A DNA stretch of 64,000 nucleotides from the NCBI GenBank assembly GCA_016787445.1, contig JAEUTQ010000056.1:1-64000 (forward strand). Direction: 5' to 3'. A model generated the notes under the pieces. That model saw only the letters and a program-made list of their open reading frames with translations, searched no databases and was not told where the DNA came from. The DNA comes from Bacteroidia bacterium. GTDB taxonomy: Bacteria > Bacteroidota > Bacteroidia > B-17B0 > Aurantibacillaceae. Shown in pieces: positions 8,346 through 15,693 of the stretch (position 1 is its first letter; every line of letters starts with the position of its first letter). The translations under genes were made by a program, and so were the position numbers.

Positions 8346-8703
8346 GGCTAAAAAGTTTAGAGAACTAAATTTTCATGGTTTTTTATCGAATGTCATGTCG
8401 TCCCGATAGCTATCGGGAGGAGTCGAGACATTTTTTTCAACACAGAGTTTTTGAGGATTAGAGAGCACGGAGTAGTTTTATATAAAGTAATTTAAAGTTA
8501 AACCCCCTCCCGCGAGGCGAAAAGCTCGCGGACTCCCTCCCGAATCAAGTTCGGGACAGGATCTTAGCAGGGGGAGAGGCTGTCCGTTGCTAGATAAGCA
8601 TCATAGTGCCACGACTGAATTTCCCCCTCTCTACCCAAGTAGAGAGGGGGTGGACGAACAAAGTGAGTCCGGGGGTGAGTTGAAAAAGACGGAGCACAAA
8701 ACA
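8346..8703. repeat. Intergenic repeat cluster between the toxin gene and the outer-membrane protein gene
   Basis: No gene is visible. At 8391-8436 lies TGTCATGTCG...GTCGAGACAT with a TCCCGATAGCTATCGGGA palindrome in its centre. At about 8440-8475 lies a CACAGAG...AGCACGGAG block common in such gaps. At about 8500-8675 a larger element begins ACCCCCTCCCGCGAGG, carries CCCGAATCAAGTTCGGGAC, contains the hairpin CCCCCTCTCTAC...GTAGAGAGGGGG and ends in GTCCGGGGGTGAG, so its two ends are roughly inverted copies. Confidence 0.6.
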
Positions 8704-8735
8704 AAAAAGCCTCGCTGTTTTCAGCGAGGCTTTTT
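8704..8735 (-). terminator. Terminator of the outer-membrane protein gene
   Basis: Perfect 14-bp stem AAAAAGCCTCGCTG with a TTTT loop and T-runs on both sides. It lies 16 nt after the stop of the minus-strand gene at 8751. Confidence 0.85.
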
Positions 8736-8750
8736 ACTATTCTTTTATGC

Positions 8751-9464
8751 TTAAAGCGCTTTTTTAATTTCGTGCTTTTTGAATTTGTAACGCTTTCCTA
8801 ATGAAATAGGAGCCGGTTGGAATTTGTAAGCTACACCAATAGAGTGTTGCATGTAGTTTGCTCCTGTTTTAATAAACGGACCTGCCAATGCAATTTTTGA
8901 AACACTTTGAACTTGGATTCCCCATCCTTCGTAAACCCACACATTAAATCCTAAACCTAAGTTTAAAGAAGCGGTATGGAAATAAGGACCGTGTGCGCGA
9001 TAAGTATAACCCAATCCCATGTGTGCGTATGGTTGGAAAATTTCCTGATCCTTAAACATCAAAGCGTTTAAGTCGTATAATTTATTAAAATCATAAATCG
9101 CTGCTGCATCAACACCAATATACATTTGTCCTGCGCTTATAACGTCGTTATTATTGATTCGGTTACCTCCGGCATATCGGTTATAAGCAACACCTAGTTC
9201 AACGCTCCAGCCTTGTTCTTTGTCTAAAACTTTTTGACAGAACAAACGACTCGGATAAGGAGGAATATTCCAAGATTTATTTACATCGAATAAACTTTTA
9301 AATGGACGACCGTCATCATCTACAACATTCCAACCGCCACCAACTACCCATGGAGTTTGACGCATTTTAGCAGAAAACTGATACCACCAACGTGAAAACT
9401 GTGCGTTAGAGTTTAAGCTTAAACCAATGATGGCAACAACTAAAAGTGTTTTTAAATTTTTCAT
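8751..9464 (-). CDS. Outer-membrane beta-barrel-like protein
   Basis: A 237-residue protein from the ATG at 9464, which is followed directly by a signal peptide (MKNLKTLLVVAIIGLSLNSNAQ). Upstream in-frame ATGs would place 15 unneeded residues before it. The mature part alternates aromatic-rich strands (WSVELGVAYNRYAGG, YIGVDAAAIYDF, YAHMGLGYTYRAHGPYF, LNLGLGFNVWVYEGWGIQVQSVSKIAL) and has a near-terminal HSIGVAYKFQ strand, as in small OmpA/OmpW-type porins. A short basic tail (RYKFKKHEIKKAL) follows the last strand. No ligand or channel function can be read from it. It is monocistronic with its own terminator. Confidence 0.75.
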   Translation of the reverse strand: MKNLKTLLVVAIIGLSLNSNAQFSRWWYQFSAKMRQTPWVVGGGWNVVDDDGRPFKSLFDVNKSWNIPPYPSRLFCQKVLDKEQGWSVELGVAYNRYAGGNRINNNDVISAGQMYIGVDAAAIYDFNKLYDLNALMFKDQEIFQPYAHMGLGYTYRAHGPYFHTASLNLGLGFNVWVYEGWGIQVQSVSKIALAGPFIKTGANYMQHSIGVAYKFQPAPISLGKRYKFKKHEIKKAL

Positions 9465-9684
9465 AATCGTTAAAAAATTTGTCAGCATTATTTCGCTAAC
9501 AAGTAGCAATAATAGTGATAATTAGCGAATTGACCAAAAAATCTAACCCTACAAATGAGTATTTTATATTTAACATTTATTACAGTACCCAAAATCACTA
9601 AAAATTGTTTAAATAATTGAAATACAGTGTTATAAAATTACTTTAATTACGACGTCTAAGCTGCATAATTCGGAATTAATTTAA

Positions 9685-9692
9685 TAGTTTTG
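9685..9692 (+). promoter_or_regulatory. Bacteroidota -7 promoter element upstream of apt
   Basis: TAGTTTTG fits TAnnTTTG. Only six bases separate it from the ATG at 9699, so the transcript would start at or next to the start codon. Confidence 0.5.
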
Positions 9693-9698
9693 TCATGC

Positions 9699-10226
9699 AT
9701 GAATTTGCGTGAAGAAATAAACCAAACCATTCGAAGCATTCCTGATTTTCCTAAGCCGGGCATTTTGTTTAAAGACATTACGCCACTTTTCGAGAATCAA
9801 AAATTATGTACACGTATGGTGGAAGAAATGATTGCGCAAACACCTGTGAAACCGGATGCTATCATCGGAATTGAAAGTCGCGGTTTTTTGTTTGGTTTTT
9901 TAATGGCGAACAAATTGGATGTTCCATTTGTTTTAGTTCGTAAAGCCGGAAAATTACCGTACAAAACGTTGAGCTTTAAATATGATTTAGAATACGGTTC
10001 TTCTGCTATCGAAATTCATGAAGATGCCCTGAAGAAAAACTGGAAGGTATTGATTCATGATGATCTTTTAGCAACGGGTGGTACTGCCGCTGCCGCTGCC
10101 GAATTGGTAAAAATGTCGGGTGCGCAAGTAGCAGGTTTCTCATTCATCGTTGAACTTGAATTTTTAAAAGGAAAAGAAAAATTAAAATCACATTCAAATA
10201 ATATAACATGTCTGGTACAGTATTAG
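9699..10226 (+). CDS. apt: Adenine phosphoribosyltransferase
   Basis: Salvages adenine to AMP with PRPP in the cytoplasm. The 175-residue protein carries family landmarks in order: IRSIPDFPKPGILFKDITPL near the N-terminus, IIGIESRGFLFG, KAGKLPYKT, and the PRPP-binding loop VLIHDDLLATGGTAAAA. The ATG at 9699 is preferred over the in-frame TTG at 9690, because homologues begin shortly before this motif and the -7 promoter box ends at 9692. The gene overlaps the next one by 19 nt, so the purine-salvage enzyme and an acyl-CoA dehydrogenase appear to be co-translated, an odd pairing. Confidence 0.95.
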   Translation: MNLREEINQTIRSIPDFPKPGILFKDITPLFENQKLCTRMVEEMIAQTPVKPDAIIGIESRGFLFGFLMANKLDVPFVLVRKAGKLPYKTLSFKYDLEYGSSAIEIHEDALKKNWKVLIHDDLLATGGTAAAAAELVKMSGAQVAGFSFIVELEFLKGKEKLKSHSNNITCLVQY

Positions 10227-11380
10227 AACAACAAGTTGGCATGAGCTTTATGCCCAATGAAAATCAGCAAATGATTGCTGATATGATTCGTAAATTCGGA
10301 AAAGAACATATCTATCCGCAAATGATGGAGTGGGATGAAGCGCAAACTTTTCCTGTTGATGTATTTAAAAAATTAGGTGAACTGGGCCTTATGGGCGTTT
10401 TAGTTCCAACTGAATATGGCGGTTCAGGTTTATCGTATACCGAATACGTAACTGCTATTATTGAATTAGGAAAAATTTGCGGCTCTATCGCTTTATCGAT
10501 GGCGGCTCATAACTCTTTATGTACCGGTCATATCTTAGCTTTCGGTAATGAGGAGCAAAAGAAAAAGTATTTACCAAAATTAGCTACCGCCGAATGGATT
10601 GGAGCCTGGGGTTTAACCGAAACAGGTACAGGTTCTGATGCCGGAGGGATGAACACCGTTGCCCGCAAGGATGGAGATTATTACATAATTAACGGCAGTA
10701 AAAATTTTATCACGCATGCTATTACAGGAAATGTTGCTGTTGTGATTGTTCGCACCGGCGAAAAGGGCGACAGTCACGGTATGAGTGCGTTTATCATTGA
10801 AAAAGGTACACCGGGTTTTAAATCGGGTAAGAAAGAAAATAAATTGGGTATGCGTGCGAGCGAAACAGCTGAATTAATTTTCGAAGATTGCCGCGTACAT
10901 AAAAGCCAAATGTTAGGTAAAGAAGGCGACGGATTTATTCAGGCGATGAAAGTATTGGATGGCGGACGTATCAGTATTGCTGCATTAAGTTGCGGTATCG
11001 CACGTGGTGCCTATGAGTGCGCGTTGAAATACAGTAAGGAACGTCACCAATTCGGAAAAGCCATTGCAACATTCCAGGCCATCAGCTTTAAATTAGCAGA
11101 TATGGCAACTGAGTGTGAAGCGGCAGAATTATTAACGTTTAAAGCGGCCGACTTAAAAAATAAAGGTCAGAAAATGACGAAAGAAGGCGCTATTGCAAAA
11201 TATTACGCTTCGGAAGTATGCGTGAGAAATAGTACAGAAGCCGTACAAATTTTCGGCGGTTACGGATTTACAAAAGATTTCCCGGCCGAAAAATATTACC
11301 GCGACAGTAAGTTGTGTACTATCGGTGAAGGAACCAGCGAAATTCAAAAACTGGTTATTTCCCGCGAACTGTTAAAGTAA
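10208..11380 (+). CDS. Acyl-CoA dehydrogenase (short-chain/butyryl type)
   Basis: A 390-residue FAD enzyme that desaturates acyl-CoA at the alpha-beta bond in fatty-acid or branched-chain amino-acid oxidation, passing electrons to ETF. Landmarks: the N-terminal helical domain, [13 protein letters not shown] in the FAD/substrate region, [40 protein letters not shown], and [17 protein letters not shown] near the C-terminus, where the Glu before GTSEIQ is the expected catalytic base. Length is typical. Substrate class is a guess from general likeness. The start at 10208 overlaps apt by 19 nt; an alternative ATG at 10241 (MSFMPNENQ) would remove the overlap. Confidence 0.93.
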   Translation: MSGTVLEQQVGMSFMPNENQQMIADMIRKFGKEHIYPQMMEWDEAQTFPVDVFKKLGELGLMGVLVPTEYGGSGLSYTEYVTAIIELGKICGSIALSMAAHNSLCTGHILAFGNEEQKKKYLPKLATAEWIGAWGLTETGTGSDAGGMNTVARKDGDYYIINGSKNFITHAITGNVAVVIVRTGEKGDSHGMSAFIIEKGTPGFKSGKKENKLGMRASETAELIFEDCRVHKSQMLGKEGDGFIQAMKVLDGGRISIAALSCGIARGAYECALKYSKERHQFGKAIATFQAISFKLADMATECEAAELLTFKAADLKNKGQKMTKEGAIAKYYASEVCVRNSTEAVQIFGGYGFTKDFPAEKYYRDSKLCTIGEGTSEIQKLVISRELLK

Positions 11381-11422
11381 TTGTTCTATTAGCACCGTTG
11401 GTGTTTTAGTTTATTTGTGTTT

Positions 11423-11453
11423 AAAGCTGCTCTTTGTTTGGAGCAGCTTTTTT
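11423..11453 (+). terminator. Terminator of the apt/acyl-CoA dehydrogenase operon
   Basis: Stem AAAGCTGCTC/GAGCAGCTTT with an 8-nt loop, followed by six T. Confidence 0.85.
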
Positions 11454-11873
11454 ATTTTCAAGTAATTTCTTATAAGCAAAGGAAGTTTAAGATGGATTGT
11501 CATGTCGAGCGAAGTCGAGACATCTTTTTGATATAAACCCGCTGCGCGGTCCCCGAGCTTGTCGAGGGGCGTTTTTCCTGTTGGCGCGTATTTGTAATCC
11601 GTGCCATGTTTCAATTTGCGTTTATATAACGCACGGAATACAAATCCGCGCGAACTCCAGAAAAAGATTTCTCCCTACGGTCGAAATGACAAATTATTAC
11701 GAATGTCATGACGAGTTTATCCTCCGTAGCGCAGTGAAGGAGGGCGAAGTCGAGACATCTTTTTGATATAAAGTTAACCCCACTCGTCCTTTGGGCACCA
11801 TCTGCGATAATCCGCGATATCTGCGGGAGATAAAAACCTCTGCGCCTCTGCGTCTCAGCGTGACACAAAAACC
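11454..11873. repeat. Intergenic region made of palindromic repeats
   Basis: No credible gene. It holds TGTCATGTCGAGCGAAGTCGAGACAT followed by CTTTTTGATATA (11498-11535). A second copy at 11704-11770 keeps both ends but carries an extra central hairpin, CCTCCGTAGCGCAGTGAAGGAGG. Towards 11800-11868 come GATAATCCGCGATATCTGCGGG and CTCTGCGCCTCTGCGTCTCAGC, blocks widespread in intergenic DNA. Short reading frames here translate only repeats. Confidence 0.65.
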
Positions 11874-13313
11874 TCAGTTCACTTTCAAAACTACCGTCTT
11901 TGTAATCGGATACATTTTTATGGCGGTAAATTTAATGGCACGTTTTTTATAATAGGATAAATTGTAAGGCGGATACAAAATCAAATAATCCATATCATCC
12001 AATAAATCTTTTTCCACCCACTCTTTACTTTCATCGTAGGTGTTTAATTGCGATCCTTTGAAAGGATATTTATAATCATCGCTGGGCTGATAGTAATTGA
12101 TGAAAACGCCAAAATGTTCGTGACACATCCCAACATTCTTAGCCCCTAATTTTTTTACTAAATCAAAACACTGTTTGGATTCGCTCTGATGATAAAAATC
12201 AAACGTATGTGTAAACTGTATGTTTTTAATAAAGTTGGATGCGAATAAAATTCCCGTTAAAAGGAAAATATAATTAAGCGGTTTGTTGCGTTGTGATACA
12301 TAATTACAAAAACAAATCAGATTAATGCAAATAAGCGGAAATAAAGAAAGTGCTGAACGGTAATAAGGATACATCACACCTGCTAAAACATGATTGATGA
12401 TTTGCAGGCCTAGGAATAAGACCAAAATAAGGGAAGCATAAAAATAGATTTGATTCTGGTGTTTCTTTCCGGAAAATAATCCGATTCCCACCGAAAGAAT
12501 CAGCCAGACTAACATCAAAACGGCAGGAATAATTAAAAGCGAATTCTTCTCTCCCAAATTTAAATAAAACAAACTGTCGATAGCTGAGGCAAACACGCCT
12601 TCAAATAAATTGGTAGTACCTAATAATAAATCATTCGAACACCGCTTGATAAATAATAGCGCACGTAAAACCAGAAGAGCAAAGCCCATGACTATAAATA
12701 AATGCCAATAGAAGTTTTTGTTTTTTAAGAAAGCGAATCCCTTCTGAAAGTAATTCTCATAAAAAAACACCAAGGAAAAAGCACTCAAAAAATAAAAGAA
12801 ATTGAAATTGGCAACGGCGGCGAGTCCTGCTGAAGTTAAAGCAATAAATGCGTTTTTATTGGAGCCTTCTTTTTTGTGTTTTAAAAAGAAATAAAATGCC
12901 AGGCACTCGAAGAACATTCCTGAAACATAACCGCGCGCTAAAACAAAATAGTCGAGTACAAAGGGATTTAAACATAAAACCGTAAAGGCTAAAAATTGCA
13001 GTCTGTAGTCTTCGAGTTTTCTGATAAATCCATATGCTAAGGTTAATAGTCCGCCTGCACAAGCCAAACTGAACCAACGTAATCCCCACGCACTTTCCAA
13101 ACCGAATAAAGACGCGATTTTCATAGCGCCTGAATTAAGCCAATGCGAATTGGCGTTACATAAGAATTGTGCGTACCAAAATTGTTTGATGTTTAAAAAG
13201 GAATACGCTTCATCATGCGTAAAATCCAGATTCACGGCACGCGCGCAAACAAAAAGAAATACCAGCGTTACAGAGCTTAAGAGTATGATACCACTTTTGT
13301 TTATTTTAAACAT
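11874..13313 (-). CDS. Polytopic membrane protein, GT-C glycosyltransferase-like
   Basis: A 479-residue inner-membrane protein with about ten or more hydrophobic segments and a soluble C-terminal part (about residues 380-479). The first loop after the first membrane segment reads LDFTHDEAYSF, matching the acidic D-E motif that GT-C enzymes (the PMT/ArnT group) use after transmembrane helix 1. These enzymes transfer sugars from polyprenyl-phosphate donors outside the inner membrane, but acceptor and sugar cannot be inferred. It starts 43 nt from the divergent gene for phosphatidylserine synthase, so the two share a short promoter region. It could also be a plain DUF-type membrane protein. Confidence 0.7.
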   Translation of the reverse strand: MFKINKSGIILLSSVTLVFLFVCARAVNLDFTHDEAYSFLNIKQFWYAQFLCNANSHWLNSGAMKIASLFGLESAWGLRWFSLACAGGLLTLAYGFIRKLEDYRLQFLAFTVLCLNPFVLDYFVLARGYVSGMFFECLAFYFFLKHKKEGSNKNAFIALTSAGLAAVANFNFFYFLSAFSLVFFYENYFQKGFAFLKNKNFYWHLFIVMGFALLVLRALLFIKRCSNDLLLGTTNLFEGVFASAIDSLFYLNLGEKNSLLIIPAVLMLVWLILSVGIGLFSGKKHQNQIYFYASLILVLFLGLQIINHVLAGVMYPYYRSALSLFPLICINLICFCNYVSQRNKPLNYIFLLTGILFASNFIKNIQFTHTFDFYHQSESKQCFDLVKKLGAKNVGMCHEHFGVFINYYQPSDDYKYPFKGSQLNTYDESKEWVEKDLLDDMDYLILYPPYNLSYYKKRAIKFTAIKMYPITKTVVLKVN

Positions 13314-13383
13314 GGTTTAAATATAGTAAAAGCCAAGGTTTAATGGAGAAACGTATTTGATAAATAGTATCTTTACATCAGTT

Positions 13384-14175
13384 TTGAAAATCAAACAACA
13401 TATTCCTAATGCAATCACATGCGGTAATTTGGTGTGCGGTTGTTTAGCTATTGTGCAAGCTTTTAATGGTAATTTAGTATGGGCAGCTTATTTAGTTGGT
13501 ATAGCGGCCGTGCTTGATTTCTTCGACGGATTTGCTGCGCGCTTATTAAAAGTTAGTTCGGCAATTGGAAAAGATTTAGACAGCCTGGCTGATATGGTAA
13601 CGTTTGGAGTGGTGCCGGGTGTGGTGATGTTTCAAATGATTCGCATGAGTAATGTATGGGATTTACCAATGGATTCGAGTAGCGGATTTGGTGCTTTGTG
13701 GGAAGGGTATAATATGAATGATCCTTGGTCTTATAGTGCGTTTTTAATTCCGGTTTTTTCCGCATTACGCTTAGCAAAATTTAATAACGATACCCGTCAG
13801 AGTGATTCTTTCATTGGCGTTCCTACTCCTGCTAATGCCATTTTGATTTGTTCGTTGCCATTGATATTGAATCTGAGAAACGGATATGTGGATGAGAATT
13901 CGAACATGGAACTCGCCATGGTTATCCTCAATAAAAAAATATTAATCGGATTGGTGATCCTCATGAGTTATCTTTTAATAGCTGAATTACCACTCATCGC
14001 TTTAAAATTCAAAAATTTCGGATGGAAGGGAAATGAAGTCCGTTTCGTATTTCTGATTTTGGCGCTTGTGTTATTGTCGGTATTTCAATACATGGGCATT
14101 CCTTTTATTATTTTATTGTATGTGTTATTGTCTGTCATCAATAACCTTTTCTTAGGCAAGAAAAGCGAAAACTAA
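13384..14175 (+). CDS. pssA: CDP-diacylglycerol--serine O-phosphatidyltransferase
   Basis: Makes phosphatidylserine from CDP-diacylglycerol and serine at the inner membrane, the precursor of phosphatidylethanolamine. The diagnostic CDP-alcohol phosphatidyltransferase motif is present in full: DFFDGFAARLL, eight residues later GKDLDSLAD, giving the D..DG..AR...G...D...D pattern. About seven hydrophobic segments surround it. The likely start is TTG at 13384, giving KIKQHIPNAITCGNLVCG at the N-terminus as in homologues; a further upstream TTG at 13357 would add nine residues and seems less likely. There is no ATG in range. cdsA, which makes the substrate, lies elsewhere in this window. Confidence 0.9.
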   Translation: MKIKQHIPNAITCGNLVCGCLAIVQAFNGNLVWAAYLVGIAAVLDFFDGFAARLLKVSSAIGKDLDSLADMVTFGVVPGVVMFQMIRMSNVWDLPMDSSSGFGALWEGYNMNDPWSYSAFLIPVFSALRLAKFNNDTRQSDSFIGVPTPANAILICSLPLILNLRNGYVDENSNMELAMVILNKKILIGLVILMSYLLIAELPLIALKFKNFGWKGNEVRFVFLILALVLLSVFQYMGIPFIILLYVLLSVINNLFLGKKSEN

Positions 14176-14227
14176 AGGATTTGCCGTATAGGACTTGAAG
14201 GCTTAAATTTTCTTAAAAAAACCCTTT

Positions 14228-14256
14228 TTGATTTCAAACCTTAAATAGTATATTAG
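14228..14256 (+). promoter_or_regulatory. Probable metK promoter
   Basis: TTG at 14228-14230 and TATATTAG at 14249-14256 (one mismatch to TAnnTTTG) are 18 nt apart. The metK ATG follows 24 nt later. Confidence 0.45.
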
Positions 14257-14279
14257 CACCTCAATTCTAAAAACAAATT

Positions 14280-15542
14280 ATGGGATATCTATTCACCTCC
14301 GAATCAGTTTCTGAAGGTCATCCGGATAAAGTGGCCGATCAAATATCAGATGCATTAATTGATAACTTTTTAGCTATCGATCCGCAAAGTAAAGTGGCTT
14401 GCGAAACTTTAGTTACAACCGGTCAGGTTGTATTAGCAGGCGAAGTAAAATCAAAAGCTTATTTGGATGTTCAGGACATCGCGCGTGATGTAATCGCGAA
14501 AATCGGTTACACCAAAGCTGAATATATGTTTGAAGCAAAATCTTGCGGTATCCTTTCTGCTATTCACGAACAATCTTCTGATATCAATCAGGGTGTGGAT
14601 AAGAAAAAGAAAGAAGAGCAAGGTGCAGGTGATCAAGGTATGATGTTTGGTTATGCAACTAACGAAACTGATAATTACATGCCATTACCTTTGGATTTAG
14701 CTCACCGTTTATTATTAGAGTTAGCTGCCATCCGTAAAGAAGGTAAGCAAATGAAATATTTACGTCCGGATGCAAAATCACAGGTAACTATCGAATATAA
14801 CGATAACAACCAACCGGTGCGTATTGATACAATTGTAATTTCAACACAACACGATGATTTTACAAATGGTAATCAAACGAAGATGCAGGAGCAAATTACG
14901 AAGGATGTGAAGACGATTTTAATTCCTCGTGTATTAAAAGGTTTAAAAACAACTTTACATAAATTATTCAACGATAAAATCACGTATCATATCAACCCAA
15001 CCGGTAACTTCGTTATTGGTGGTCCGCATGGTGATACAGGATTAACCGGCCGTAAAATTATCGTAGATACTTACGGTGGAAAAGGTGCTCACGGTGGTGG
15101 AGCTTTCTCCGGAAAAGATCCTTCTAAAGTAGACCGTTCAGCAGCTTATGCAACGCGTCATATCGCTAAAAACTTAGTAGCTGCAGGTGTATGCGATGAG
15201 GTGTTAGTACAAGTTTCTTACGCTATCGGAGTGGCTAAACCTTGTGGTATTTATGTAAATACTTACGGAACTTCAAAAGTTAAAATGAGTGATGGCGAAA
15301 TAGCTAAGATTGTTGAGCAGGTATTTGATATGCGTCCGTATTTCATCGAGCAACGTTTAAAATTACGTACACCAATGTATAGCGAAACTGCTGCTTACGG
15401 ACATATGGGTCGTAAGAACGAGGTAGTAAATAAAACATTCAGAGTACCGGGTGGAAAAACAATCACTAAGAAAGTGGAGTTATTTACTTGGGAAAAATTA
15501 GATTATGTGCCAAAAGTTAAAAAGGCTTTCAAACTAAAATAA
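14280..15542 (+). CDS. metK: S-adenosylmethionine synthetase
   Basis: Forms S-adenosylmethionine from ATP and methionine in the cytoplasm, feeding all methylation reactions. Motifs: [18 protein letters not shown] at the N-terminus, with the His and Asp that bind ATP and magnesium; [14 protein letters not shown] around residue 119; [17 protein letters not shown]; and the P-loop-like [16 protein letters not shown]. The 420-residue length is a little longer than the usual 385-400, mainly from insertions around residues 95-115 ([10 protein letters not shown]) and the C-terminus. Monocistronic with its own terminator. Confidence 0.97.
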   Translation: MGYLFTSESVSEGHPDKVADQISDALIDNFLAIDPQSKVACETLVTTGQVVLAGEVKSKAYLDVQDIARDVIAKIGYTKAEYMFEAKSCGILSAIHEQSSDINQGVDKKKKEEQGAGDQGMMFGYATNETDNYMPLPLDLAHRLLLELAAIRKEGKQMKYLRPDAKSQVTIEYNDNNQPVRIDTIVISTQHDDFTNGNQTKMQEQITKDVKTILIPRVLKGLKTTLHKLFNDKITYHINPTGNFVIGGPHGDTGLTGRKIIVDTYGGKGAHGGGAFSGKDPSKVDRSAAYATRHIAKNLVAAGVCDEVLVQVSYAIGVAKPCGIYVNTYGTSKVKMSDGEIAKIVEQVFDMRPYFIEQRLKLRTPMYSETAAYGHMGRKNEVVNKTFRVPGGKTITKKVELFTWEKLDYVPKVKKAFKLK

Positions 15543-15567
15543 TCTAATCCCATTCTAATTTAAATGT

Positions 15568-15598
15568 AAAACCATCCCGCAAACGGGGTGGTTTTTTT
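15568..15598 (+). terminator. metK terminator
   Basis: AACCATCCCG and CGGGGTGGTT pair around CAAA, followed by seven T. Confidence 0.88.
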
Positions 15599-15662
15599 GT
15601 TGTTTTAACATTTAATTATCAACACACTGCTAAAAATCAGTGGTAGCTAAACAATAATGGCC

Positions 15663-15670
15663 TAATTTTG
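15663..15670 (+). promoter_or_regulatory. -7 promoter element of the 897-aa T9SS protein gene
   Basis: TAATTTTG, a perfect TAnnTTTG box, lies 23 nt before the ATG at 15694. Confidence 0.5.
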
Positions 15671-15693
15671 TTATCCATTTTAAAAACAATATA

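Noticed and set aside
11497..11868. Frames on both strands such as one starting MCHAETQRRRGFYLPQ
   Set aside because: This is a translation of well-known intergenic repeats; such frames recur as false genes.
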